A DNA stretch of 64,000 nt from Lachnospiraceae bacterium (GTDB taxonomy: Bacteria > Bacillota > Clostridia > Lachnospirales > Lachnospiraceae), in NCBI GenBank assembly GCA_902363665.1, contig CABJAW010000008.1, forward strand, positions 124,001 to 188,000, written 5' to 3'. The position numbers and the translations under genes were made by a program. Shown here piece after piece: positions 44,865-53,052 of this stretch. How positions within the stretch are numbered: position 1 is the stretch's first letter; the number at the start of each line of letters is the position of its first letter. The notes under the pieces are model-generated. The model searched no databases. It saw only the letters and a list, made by a program, of their open reading frames with translations, and had not been told where the DNA came from.

Positions 44865-45512
44865 CTATATGCGGAAGCACTTCTGAAGAGCCCTGTATTC
44901 CCCTAACACCAGTAATTTACTATTTTCTTCAAAATGCGTATCCGGCGAAATTGCAATACTGAACTCTCTTTCATTTTTTACTGCCAGAATATTAATTTTG
45001 TAGCGTTTTCTGATATCCAGTTCTCCTACTGTTTTTCCAACCCATTCTTTCGGCATTTCAACCTCAAAAATTGCATGGGAAGCATCCACCTCCATATAGT
45101 CGAGGATATGGTCGTCTGTGTAACGGATCGAAGCCCATTTTGCAACCTGCTTTTCCGGGTAAACTACTTTATCGGCACCATTGCGCAGAAGGAATTTTTC
45201 CTGAACATCGCGTTCAGCCCTGGATATCACCAGTTTTGCTCCCAGTTCTTTTAGAAGGGAGGTTGTTTCAAGAGAATTTTGAAAGCTTCCCCCAATCGTC
45301 ACGAAACAGATATCGTAGTTTCCAATCCCAAGAGACTGTAAGAATTCAGCATTGGTGCTGTCCCCGATCTGGGCACTGGTCACAAACGGCAATACCTTGT
45401 CCACCCTTTCTTCATTCCAGTCAACCGCCATAATTTCATGCCCCAGCTGGCTTAGCTGCGTAGCAATATGTCTTCCGAATCTTCCAAGTCCAATCAGCAA
45501 TATACTTTTCAT
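44865..45512 (-). CDS. ktrA: TrkA/KtrA-type potassium channel gating subunit
   Basis: 215 residues. RCK-N Rossmann domain (SILLIGLGRFGRHIATQLSQ, glycine-rich nucleotide loop; IGDSTNAEFLQSLGI) and RCK-C domain (~140-215, with VGKTVGELDIRKRYKINILA). It binds nucleotide and possibly c-di-AMP and gates the membrane partner encoded just upstream. The start ATG 45512 follows AAGGAG; an in-frame TTG nine codons earlier overlaps the transporter stop. Confidence 0.92.
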   Translation of the reverse strand: MKSILLIGLGRFGRHIATQLSQLGHEIMAVDWNEERVDKVLPFVTSAQIGDSTNAEFLQSLGIGNYDICFVTIGGSFQNSLETTSLLKELGAKLVISRAERDVQEKFLLRNGADKVVYPEKQVAKWASIRYTDDHILDYMEVDASHAIFEVEMPKEWVGKTVGELDIRKRYKINILAVKNEREFSIAISPDTHFEENSKLLVLGEYRALQKCFRI

Positions 45513-45531
45513 AATATTATTTTTCTCCTTC

Positions 45532-46869
45532 TCATCCAACTGTAATTTTTTCTACGGGAAGCTTTGCGTTTTCTCCTTTTTTCCCGGAAAATACCGCATA
45601 AATCAAAGTCAGGCCTCCCACACGCCCCAGGTACATCAGTATAATCAACACAATTTTTGAAAACGTATGAAGTCCCGGTGTAATTCCCAGAGTCAGACCT
45701 ACCGTACCAACAGCTGAAGCAGCTTCATACAGACAGTCTAAAAGAGGAAGGTCTTCGTATACACTTATTGCAAGTCCGCCACAAAAAAACAACGTAAAAT
45801 AAAGCATAGCTATCGTTGCTGCATTTTTTATCACATGACACTCCAGTCTTCGTCCAAACGCTCCTGCATTCTCCTGGCTTCGAAATATAGCAATTGCATT
45901 TAAAATAAGTACAGTAAAAGTTGTTGTTTTCATACCTCCTGCTGTAGAACCAGGCGAACCACCGATCAGCATCAACAATATCATAATCGCTTTCGATGCT
46001 TCGCTCATCTCTGAAATATTTACCGTATTAAATCCGGCAGTCCTCGTAGTTACGGATTGAAACAAAGCAGCTAACAGACGTTTCCATGCAGGCAGGCTTT
46101 TCAGATCACAGATGAAGAAAAAAACTGCCGGAAACAAAATCAGACATCCTGTCGCCATGAGAATAATCTTGCTTTGCATACGGTAACGTTTAAAATTCAG
46201 TTTATTTGTATAAATATCATCCCAGGTAAGAAAGCCGATTCCCCCTATGATGATCAACAGCATAATTACCACGTTTACAAGGATGTTTCCGGAATACCGT
46301 GTCAGAGATGGAAAGGTATTGGCTGCTGTCCCCAGGATATCAAATCCGGCATTACAAAAAGCAGAGATTGAATGAAAAACCGCCATCCAGATTCCCTTTA
46401 AACCATAATCCGGTAAAAAAACCGGTAGTAATAATAAGGCCCCGGCAGCTTCAAGTAAAAAGGTTCCCTTTAAAATAAACTTTGTCAGCCTGACAATTCC
46501 GCCTACTTTGGGGGCCGAAATCGCATTCTGCATAGTACTTCTTTGCATAAGGGATATTTTTTTCCCTGAAAGAAGTGGTGCGGATGCCGCCACAGTTACC
46601 ACTCCCAGCCCGCCTATTTGTATAAGTACAAGAATAACTGCCTGTCCGGTCGGAGACCAGTAGCTTCCTGTATCCCTTACCACCAGCCCTGTAACGCATA
46701 CCGCTGAAGTGGCTGTAAAAAGTGCCTCATGAAATGGTGTCGGCATTTTATCCAGAGATGAGAATGGCAGCATCAGCAAAAAGGTTCCAAAAAGAATCAC
46801 ACCTGCAAATCCAAGAATAATTAACTGAAAAGAGGTCATATGTTTTTTCTTACATAATTTTTCCGGCAT
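45532..46869 (-). CDS. ktrB: TrkH/KtrB-type potassium transporter
   Basis: A 445-residue cation channel-like transporter with four M1-P-M2 repeats. Pore-loop filters are visible: TSAVCVTGL (first), ISAFCNAGF (second), TRTAGFNTV (third) and SAVGTVGLT (fourth). It takes up K+ together with the KtrA-like protein encoded next. First gene of the operon ktrB-ktrA-small protein-kdpD-like-kdpE. Confidence 0.93.
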   Translation of the reverse strand: MPEKLCKKKHMTSFQLIILGFAGVILFGTFLLMLPFSSLDKMPTPFHEALFTATSAVCVTGLVVRDTGSYWSPTGQAVILVLIQIGGLGVVTVAASAPLLSGKKISLMQRSTMQNAISAPKVGGIVRLTKFILKGTFLLEAAGALLLLPVFLPDYGLKGIWMAVFHSISAFCNAGFDILGTAANTFPSLTRYSGNILVNVVIMLLIIIGGIGFLTWDDIYTNKLNFKRYRMQSKIILMATGCLILFPAVFFFICDLKSLPAWKRLLAALFQSVTTRTAGFNTVNISEMSEASKAIMILLMLIGGSPGSTAGGMKTTTFTVLILNAIAIFRSQENAGAFGRRLECHVIKNAATIAMLYFTLFFCGGLAISVYEDLPLLDCLYEAASAVGTVGLTLGITPGLHTFSKIVLIILMYLGRVGGLTLIYAVFSGKKGENAKLPVEKITVG

Positions 46870-47130
46870 AAATAATCATAACTCCTTACTAATGATCTCA
46901 CAGCAAAACCTTCGTGATGCATTGTATTATATAGAATTGCTTTCAAAGATAGTATTAAGAGTCTTTGATTCCGCATTAATATTATATAAAGATGAAAAAT
47001 CTGCTCCAAGAAAAACGCAGAACGATTTTTTCTTTTATGATATGATGTAACCGTTCAGCGACAGACAAAATTTGGGGAACTGGCCGAAATGGTTACGATA
47101 GAATTCTTTTTACAGGTGGTTAGTGATAGT
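46870..47130. other. Upstream region of K+ operon
   Basis: About 260 A+T-rich bases without a gene. A TATAAT occurs on minus near 46930 without a clear -35, so activation by the KdpE-like regulator is possible. GTAACCGTTCAGCGACAGAC at 47047 resembles one end of the IS66-like MITE but no matching right end with target duplication was found. Confidence 0.4.
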
Positions 47131-47235
47131 ATGAGGTACAAAATCGCAGTCTGCGATGACCCGGATGCAGACAGAAGCTATATTTTGAATATGGTGCACG
47201 CCTGGTCTGCGTGTGCAGGTCATACGGTTCTTTAC
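47131..47235 (+). pseudogene. LytTR-type response regulator N-terminal remnant
   Basis: ATG 47131 starts MRYKIAVCDDPDADRSYILN, then MVHAWSACAGHTVLYCS: the beginning of an AlgR/AgrA-type receiver domain with its acidic pair. Similarity stops after ~34 residues; no phosphorylation site, no LytTR domain follows. 47236-47470 shows no gene. Confidence 0.65.
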
Positions 47236-47474
47236 TGTTCAAAAACTGTCCCATTTCCTGTGGCCTCCTTTGTTTTTTTCTGAATATAAGTATATCTTTT
47301 TTTCTGTATCGCTACAAGCCACAGGAGATAAAAAACAGCTCTTATTACTATTTTTTTATGAACAGCGTTTTCTCCGATTATCACACAAGTCTCCTTCTGT
47401 CTATTCCATTTTCGACTATCTATCTGCAAAAAAGCTGCCTTCCTTACGCTCTGAAATTTTCCTGAAAAAAATAA

Positions 47475-47512
47475 AAAAAGAACAGCCAACCAGCTGCTCT
47501 TTTTTTATTTGA
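47475..47512. terminator. Bidirectional terminator hairpin
   Basis: AAAAAAAGAACAGC-CAACCA-GCTGCTCTTTTTTT. Downstream end of the nitrogenase-like operon (LysR gene) on minus; ~190 bases of leader-like sequence lie between them. Confidence 0.75.
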
Positions 47513-47702
47513 TTAGAGTTAATGACATTATTTCCTGTATGTATTTGCGGAGGTAACATACGGGAACGCTTTAAGTTAACTGCTGTTAATATAAACCATC
47601 CCGGCCTCCGCCACAAGCCTCCCGGGGGGATATTTTTCCTGCGTTTTATATGAATAAATGGAATATCCTATTCCAATCAATCTACCTGTTCTGCTCTTTT
47701 TC

Positions 47703-48587
47703 TTACTCTTCCATATATTTTTTTATAAATGTCAAAAACTTCTTTGCTGTTTTTTCCATTTTCTGATCATTCCGGAAGAGGCAGACAAACTGAACCGCCT
47801 GTTCCTCGTTTTCCAGCTGTATAGTATCATGTGTAATCGATTTCTCACTGTGACTGAGACAATTCGGACTGATATTGCACAGATTTGTTTTCTGCAGCAT
47901 AGCCTGCATGATATAGTCACTGTTGGTCGTGACCTTCACCTGCAGCTTCCTTTTTTCTTCATCCTTTTTCTTCTGCTCTTTCCACAAAGAAATCCCTGAA
48001 TAATAATCCTCCACACCCTGAACCAGGAAAATTTCATTTCGCTTTTCATGGTCCGTCTTATTTCTGCAGTACAATACTGTCTTTGCCTTTTTTAAAGTAT
48101 AGTAGCCGATATGATTTTCCTGAAACATTTTTTTCAATTTTCCAAGCTGCGTTTCTTCGAAATAAGCAAAGCCAAGCTGATCCTGACTGGCAATAATTCT
48201 CCGCACGATCTCTCCGGCCGGCGCACTGATCACATTATATTTCTCCTCTGCGCCCTCCTGTATATAGTACTCGCAGAATGCGTTAGCGAACCAGGAGCCC
48301 GGCTGAAAGGATACTCTGAGCTCCTCCGTTGCATCCTCCTCTGCACATTCCAGAATTTTTGCGCTGCATTCTACCATACTCAATGCATACTTGTAGATTT
48401 GCTTTCCCTTATCTGTCAGCTCGATGCCATGCTGCTTTCTTTCGAATACTTTTTTCCCCAGCTCCTTTTCCAGCGACGCAATCATCTTACTTACATTCGA
48501 CTGAGAAGTAAACAGTATCGATGCTGCCTTACTGAAGGACTTTGTCTGTGCACACGCAACCATGCACTGTAATTGTCTTAATTCCAT
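47703..48587 (-). CDS. LysR-family transcriptional regulator
   Basis: 294 residues. Winged helix at 1-60: MELRQLQCMVACAQTKSFSK, AASILFTSQSNVSKMIASLE. A degenerate periplasmic-binding-protein-like effector domain follows (~90-290), with weak similarity to known members. The start ATG 48587 follows AAGAGGATC and is 28 bases after the NifB-like stop, so it is the last gene of the cobalamin-riboswitch operon or uses its own promoter. Its target may be this operon. Confidence 0.88.
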   Translation of the reverse strand: MELRQLQCMVACAQTKSFSKAASILFTSQSNVSKMIASLEKELGKKVFERKQHGIELTDKGKQIYKYALSMVECSAKILECAEEDATEELRVSFQPGSWFANAFCEYYIQEGAEEKYNVISAPAGEIVRRIIASQDQLGFAYFEETQLGKLKKMFQENHIGYYTLKKAKTVLYCRNKTDHEKRNEIFLVQGVEDYYSGISLWKEQKKKDEEKRKLQVKVTTNSDYIMQAMLQKTNLCNISPNCLSHSEKSITHDTIQLENEEQAVQFVCLFRNDQKMEKTAKKFLTFIKKYMEE

Positions 48588-48614
48588 TGATCCTCTTTTC
48601 CTGTATTACATTAT

Positions 48615-49421
48615 TCATATCACTCCACAGGCATCTGCCCGGCATTGTCTGCAGAATGTAAACTGACGCATCCAGCTCGCGGCCTGCATGCGCGCAGCGC
48701 CAAGCTCTTCCTGTGTCGGCGCTCTGTGACTGCTCATTTTTCCGCACGGAATCATCGGCATAATATTCATTACGGCAGCACCTGCGCTTTGTGCCATCCG
48801 GGCAATTGCATCGATTTCCTTTTCGTTGACGCCCGGGATCAGAACGGTATTTACTTTTACCGTCAGCCCTTTTTCGCAGCTTTTAAAGAGGCCTGCCTGC
48901 TGACGCTCCAGAAATTCCTCCAGCAGCTCCTTTGGGTCTGAGTTCTCCTCTCTGCCCGGAATAGCGACCCGCAGATAAATTTTTTCTGCTGTCCCCACAG
49001 AAGCGGCATTGACTGTCACCGTCAGTGTATCAAGCCCTGCTTCCTTAAGCTCATCCACGCTTTCTTCCAGCATAAGCCCGTTCGTGCTGGTACACAGGAT
49101 CAGGTCCGGATACGCCTTACGCAAAAGAAATAAGGTCTCAAACGTTTCTCTGTTTACGAGCGGATCTCCCGGTCCTGCGATCCCTGCCACGCGGATCCGC
49201 GGTTCCTTCTGCAGTGCCTGCGCAGTTCGCTCCAGCGCTTCTTTTGGCGTAATGATTTTTGAGGCGACACCAGGCCTGGACTCGTTCACACAGTCATACT
49301 TCCGGTCACAGAATGCACACTGAATGGTGCATTTCGGTGCCACCGGAAGATGAATCCGCCCAAACTGCCCGTGACACTTTTCCTGAAAGCACGGATGCTC
49401 CAGTATTACTGAAGACCGCAC
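48615..49421 (-). CDS. NifB-like radical SAM protein
   Basis: 268 residues, clearly of the NifB type. Visible: N-terminal HPC (C11), radical SAM CTIQCAFC (C31, C35, C38), KYDCVNESRPGV, GIAGPGDPLVN, and C-terminal CRQCRADACGVI (C257, C260). NifB fuses two 4Fe-4S clusters and inserts a carbide to make the 8Fe-9S-C core of nitrogenase cofactors; all three sets of cluster ligands are kept. The NifX-like C-terminal domain of some NifB is absent. A GTG start at 49421 follows GGAGGTGG and overlaps the NifH-like end by 16 bases. Confidence 0.9.
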   Translation of the reverse strand: MRSSVILEHPCFQEKCHGQFGRIHLPVAPKCTIQCAFCDRKYDCVNESRPGVASKIITPKEALERTAQALQKEPRIRVAGIAGPGDPLVNRETFETLFLLRKAYPDLILCTSTNGLMLEESVDELKEAGLDTLTVTVNAASVGTAEKIYLRVAIPGREENSDPKELLEEFLERQQAGLFKSCEKGLTVKVNTVLIPGVNEKEIDAIARMAQSAGAAVMNIMPMIPCGKMSSHRAPTQEELGAARMQAASWMRQFTFCRQCRADACGVI

Positions 49422-50197
49422 AGCTGCTCCACCTCCTCATCCAGAAGCGGACGCGGAATACAGCGCGGATTTCCTGTGATCATTTTGTCAGCAATCGCCC
49501 GAAATGCCAAAGCCGCCTCGCAGTCCGGCTCCATCTCGACCACTGTTTTTCTCGCGATCTCTGCCAAACCGATCTGTCCGCTCATCGGTACACAGCCAAT
49601 CACCTGCGTCCCGATCGCCTCCGCAAAACGCTCCACCCGCTTTGGATCGCTGCAGCCGCTTCTTCCATTATAGATGATCCCGGCAAGACGAACTTCATTT
49701 TCCTGCGCATACTTCGCAATTCCGCGGCAGATATTGTTTGCTGCATAAATTGCCATAAAATCAGATGTTGTCACAAGATACACATCGTCCGCAACACCTT
49801 CCCGCAATGGCATGCTAAAGCCACCGCACACCACATCGCCAAGCACATCATACAACACAACGTCCCGGTCTGCAAGAAGATCTCTCTCTTTGATCTCACG
49901 CAGTGCAGATGCGATTCCACGGCCGGCGCACCCTGTCCCCGGCTCCGGTCCGCCGGACTCAATACACAAAATCCCTTTATATCCCGTGACTGCAATCTCG
50001 TTGTTTTCTGTGCTGCTTCCAAGCTGCTGCAGCACCGTCGGGATCCTGCGTCCAACCAGACACCGCGTCGTGTCTGCTTTAGGATCACATCCTACTACAG
50101 CTGTTTTCAATCCGCTTTCGGCCATTGCCGCTGCCACATTTGCGGCCGTTGTTGATTTTCCGATGCCGCCCTTTCCATAAATACAGATTTTTCTCAT
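49406..50197 (-). CDS. NifH-like ATP-dependent reductase
   Basis: 263 residues of the nitrogenase iron-protein family. Walker A GKGGIGKST at 8-16, switch region CDPKADTT, and both cluster cysteines: C90 in GPEPGTGCAGRG and C124 in DVLGDVVCGGFSMP. It would form a dimer with one 4Fe-4S cluster and deliver electrons to the component-1-like proteins. The start ATG 50197 overlaps the previous stop as ATGA and follows AAGGGAG. A longer in-frame start is inside the upstream gene. It could equally be a NifH, CfbC, BchL or MarH relative. Confidence 0.93.
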   Translation of the reverse strand: MRKICIYGKGGIGKSTTAANVAAAMAESGLKTAVVGCDPKADTTRCLVGRRIPTVLQQLGSSTENNEIAVTGYKGILCIESGGPEPGTGCAGRGIASALREIKERDLLADRDVVLYDVLGDVVCGGFSMPLREGVADDVYLVTTSDFMAIYAANNICRGIAKYAQENEVRLAGIIYNGRSGCSDPKRVERFAEAIGTQVIGCVPMSGQIGLAEIARKTVVEMEPDCEAALAFRAIADKMITGNPRCIPRPLLDEEVEQLCGLQ

Positions 50198-51468
50198 TGA
50201 TATATCGCTCCCTTTAACGTACGTGCTGCAAATGCCTCGCAAAAAAGATCCTCCAGCAGACAAAGCGTCCCCTCTGCTCCGATATACGGACGCTTCGTCA
50301 GACAGATCCTGTCAAACACCGGAAAATCAAACCGCAGAAGCGGAATTTCCAGCTCATCCGCAAGCTCCTGCTCAAAGGATGAACCAAACAAAAATGCCGT
50401 CTCTGACCTTCGCACTTCATCATACGTTTCTTCTATATCCTGCAGTGCTTCTCTTTTTGCACAAACCTCGATCTCCATTCCAAGCTCCGCACTTAAAAAC
50501 CGTGCAAGTCCGGCTGCCCTGGCTCCGCTTCCGATCACAGCTGCCGGAAGACCATAAAGCGCCTGCAGATACGAATAGATTCCTTTTGCTCCCTCTGCCG
50601 TCCGCGCCTGAAATGCTGCTTCTTCTGCGTCAAAATTCAGGCCAAATCTGGTCTCCAGTACCTTCCAGAGCTGACGCGCTCCGGTCAGGCCGTACGGATA
50701 ATCAAGACAGACATACGGTATGCCAAACCGCTTTTCCATGTCCTTTGCAAGCTCGACCCCGTATCCAAATACCAGATTCAGATCTGCCCCGGGTGCGCGG
50801 CGCACGCCTGCGAGATCTGTCTGTGAAAAGGCCGTGCAAATTCTGGCCTTTCCGCCAAATAGTTCCTCAAGTGCTTCAAGATCGAAAACGTGGTGTGGAT
50901 CGTCTGCGCCGATTCCAAGGATATTCACTTGCGGAACTTTGCATTTTTCTGCATCTTCGTTTCCTTTTTCCGGAACTTTTTTCTTTGTTTCCTGCCCTTT
51001 CTCCGGCATTGGGGACATTTCTTTCTCAGTCTGTGGCCCTTCCATCAGCATCCCGAGTGCTTTCATTCCCGCTTCATATCCGACCCGAAAATTTCCCCTG
51101 TATCCGGCCGCCTCCATGGCAATGACTTTTCTTCCATGGGTCCGTTCAAAAGCCGCCGCGATCCGTTTCACATCGTCCTGAATAATATCACTGACACAGC
51201 CCGTCACAATAAAAATAACAGACGGATGATACAGTTCCCCCGCAGATGACAACGCTTTTTCAAGTGCATGTTCCCCTCCGAATACCACCTCATTATCGCT
51301 GATCACCGTACACGTCTGCCGTACCTCTGTCATATCACACGATGCAAAATGGAATGCCATGGAACCAAAATTACAGCCTACCACGGAATGAAACAGGATC
51401 ACCCCGTCGCTGATTCCGCCAAGTGCCTGCTGTGCTCCGAGAAGCTTACATCCAAATGGTGCTTTCAT
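50194..51468 (-). CDS. Nitrogenase component 1-like protein with P-cluster-type cysteines
   Basis: A 424-residue oxidoreductase/nitrogenase component 1 family member. Three cysteines are spaced like P-cluster ligands: C7 (PFGCKLLGAQQAL), C32 (HSVVGCNFG) and C91 (FIVTGCVSDIIQDD). VVFGGEHALEKAL is a family block. A Lys/Glu-rich insert at ~145-170 is unusual. At LNLVFGYGVELAKDMEKRFG no Cys matches the FeMo-cofactor ligand of NifD. The start ATG 51468 is 1 base after the previous stop. It probably pairs with the protein encoded just upstream. Substrate unknown. Confidence 0.88.
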   Translation of the reverse strand: MKAPFGCKLLGAQQALGGISDGVILFHSVVGCNFGSMAFHFASCDMTEVRQTCTVISDNEVVFGGEHALEKALSSAGELYHPSVIFIVTGCVSDIIQDDVKRIAAAFERTHGRKVIAMEAAGYRGNFRVGYEAGMKALGMLMEGPQTEKEMSPMPEKGQETKKKVPEKGNEDAEKCKVPQVNILGIGADDPHHVFDLEALEELFGGKARICTAFSQTDLAGVRRAPGADLNLVFGYGVELAKDMEKRFGIPYVCLDYPYGLTGARQLWKVLETRFGLNFDAEEAAFQARTAEGAKGIYSYLQALYGLPAAVIGSGARAAGLARFLSAELGMEIEVCAKREALQDIEETYDEVRRSETAFLFGSSFEQELADELEIPLLRFDFPVFDRICLTKRPYIGAEGTLCLLEDLFCEAFAARTLKGAIYQ

Positions 51469-51469
51469 T

Positions 51470-52969
51470 TTATTCTCCCTTCTTCTCCAGCCACATCCTC
51501 TGCCACATTTCTCTGGCTGCCCGAGCGCTTACGCTGTCATAATCTGCATACCGCTGCTCCTGAAACGGCATACGGTTCAAAAGAAGCGCATCCTTCCTTC
51601 CGGCATTGCGAATGCGGCGTTCCAGGCGCTTTATATTCCGATGCCACGACTCAAAGCTCAGGGAGGTCATTTCTGTTCCGATCGGGATCAGCGGCGCCCC
51701 ACAGCCTTCCAGCGTGAAGTCTCCGGTACCAAGAACTGCATCCGCCTGAGCAAAGCAGTTTTGCAGCTGCTCCCGATCCGGATTAAACAAAATCCGCACC
51801 TGCGGCGCATACAGCTTCGCTGCTTCCCGGATGCGTTCCACCAGCTGTTCTTCGATGTCCTTCGTAATGTTCAGGCTTCTTCTTTGTTCTTCTGTCAGAA
51901 TCACACAGAGCGCACCGATTCCCACACCAAATTCCTTTGCAAACAGCTTCAGGGTAAATGGCGCATCGGAGATTCCACGGCATACCAGTACGCAGTGCTT
52001 TGATCCGAGATAAGCAAGGCTCTCTTTTGCAAGCATCCTGGTCTCTTCCGTTTTTTTCTCTATCTTTTCTTCCATTTCCGGCAAGATACAAAGCTTCTCC
52101 GCGATATCCCGGTAAAAGAGTGCAATTCCATCCAGTCCCGTATACCGTCCGTTTCCGTTTAGCTGCATATAATCAGTTCCAAACCGCTCCTTCATCCTTC
52201 TTGCCCAGCGAATCCGCTTCACCAGATTCAGCTGAGCCGCAGGCGCATGCTCCAGCGCAGCGACTCCGGCGCTCGGAATCCAGGTGTTCACTGTAACTCC
52301 GCAAGTATTCAGAAAGGCTTCCATCTCCCGCAGCACAAGCCGTCCTTCGCTTCCCCAGCCCACCGTTTCGATATTGACGCTGCGCGAAATGATCTCCTGC
52401 GGTTTCATCACCTGTTCTACGATCGCATACAGCGCCTCTGTGAAGCCACAGCCCTTCAGCTCGATCTCCAGACGGGTATCCCCTGTAATCTTCTGCTTCG
52501 CGATCTCCTTCAACCGGTTTCTTGAGTAATTTTTATCTCTGTGTGAGAAAAGCTCTGACTGAATTGCCGTCACTTTAATCCCCTCTCGGCGCAGCTTCGC
52601 GGCTGCTGACCGGATATCTTCGTTCAAAATATCGCTGACCGGACTCGGAATGATAAACACCATCTCCGGTTCATACCGTTTCCAGGCCTCCCTGACTGTC
52701 TTCAGAAGCTTTTCTTCTCCGCCGAAAATAATTTCCTGCTCTGTCAGATTCGTACTAAGAAGCGGATAAAACGGCTGATGCCTTCTGCGTGCCGAATAAC
52801 GGTAATGGTAGCCGCAGCCGACCGGTGCATGAAGCACTGCCACCACATTTCCTCCAATTTCTCCGATTGCACCGACACTTCCGGAAATTTTCCCGTTCAC
52901 TCCGTATGCATGCAGAATTGAGGACGGATACAGCCGTGATGCAAGGTCGTCATAAAAAATTGAGTACAT
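51470..52969 (-). CDS. Nitrogenase component 1-like protein, cysteine-poor partner
   Basis: 499 residues. Family blocks include VVAVLHAPVGCGYHYRYSAR (C52), LSTNLTEQEIIFGGEEKLLK and PEMVFIIPSPVSDILNEDIR. Of the three P-cluster cysteine positions only C52 is kept; the first and third sites read without Cys (SPVSD). The LNLVKRIRWARRMKERFG block has no cofactor cysteine. It could share an asymmetric cluster with the 424-residue partner, as in BchN/B, CfbD or MarDK. Strong GGGAGG before ATG 52969. Confidence 0.87.
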   Translation of the reverse strand: MYSIFYDDLASRLYPSSILHAYGVNGKISGSVGAIGEIGGNVVAVLHAPVGCGYHYRYSARRRHQPFYPLLSTNLTEQEIIFGGEEKLLKTVREAWKRYEPEMVFIIPSPVSDILNEDIRSAAAKLRREGIKVTAIQSELFSHRDKNYSRNRLKEIAKQKITGDTRLEIELKGCGFTEALYAIVEQVMKPQEIISRSVNIETVGWGSEGRLVLREMEAFLNTCGVTVNTWIPSAGVAALEHAPAAQLNLVKRIRWARRMKERFGTDYMQLNGNGRYTGLDGIALFYRDIAEKLCILPEMEEKIEKKTEETRMLAKESLAYLGSKHCVLVCRGISDAPFTLKLFAKEFGVGIGALCVILTEEQRRSLNITKDIEEQLVERIREAAKLYAPQVRILFNPDREQLQNCFAQADAVLGTGDFTLEGCGAPLIPIGTEMTSLSFESWHRNIKRLERRIRNAGRKDALLLNRMPFQEQRYADYDSVSARAAREMWQRMWLEKKGE

Positions 52970-52984
52970 ATTATTCCTCCCAGC

Positions 52985-53036
52985 TGATACATAAAAGGCG
53001 TATCTGCACTTCTTTTTCTGCGCAGATACGCCCAGC
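52985..53036 (-). promoter_or_regulatory. Intercistronic hairpin between ABC and nitrogenase-like genes
   Basis: Minus strand GGCGTATCTGCGC, loop rich in A, then GTGCAGATACGCC followed by TTTTATG. It may attenuate or stabilise, separating importer genes from the reductase genes. Confidence 0.6.
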
Positions 53037-53052
53037 TCTTACATTCTGTTGT

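Noticed and set aside
47047..47096. Fourth IS66-like MITE (GTAACCGTTCAG ... GGTTAC)
   Set aside because: Only the left end is similar, the right end matches six bases, and the flanks share only about five of eight bases. Too weak.
48615..52969. Canonical nitrogen-fixing nitrogenase
   Set aside because: The component-1 proteins lack the NifD cofactor cysteine context and most P-cluster cysteines in one subunit, and nifE, nifN and nifV are absent from the window.
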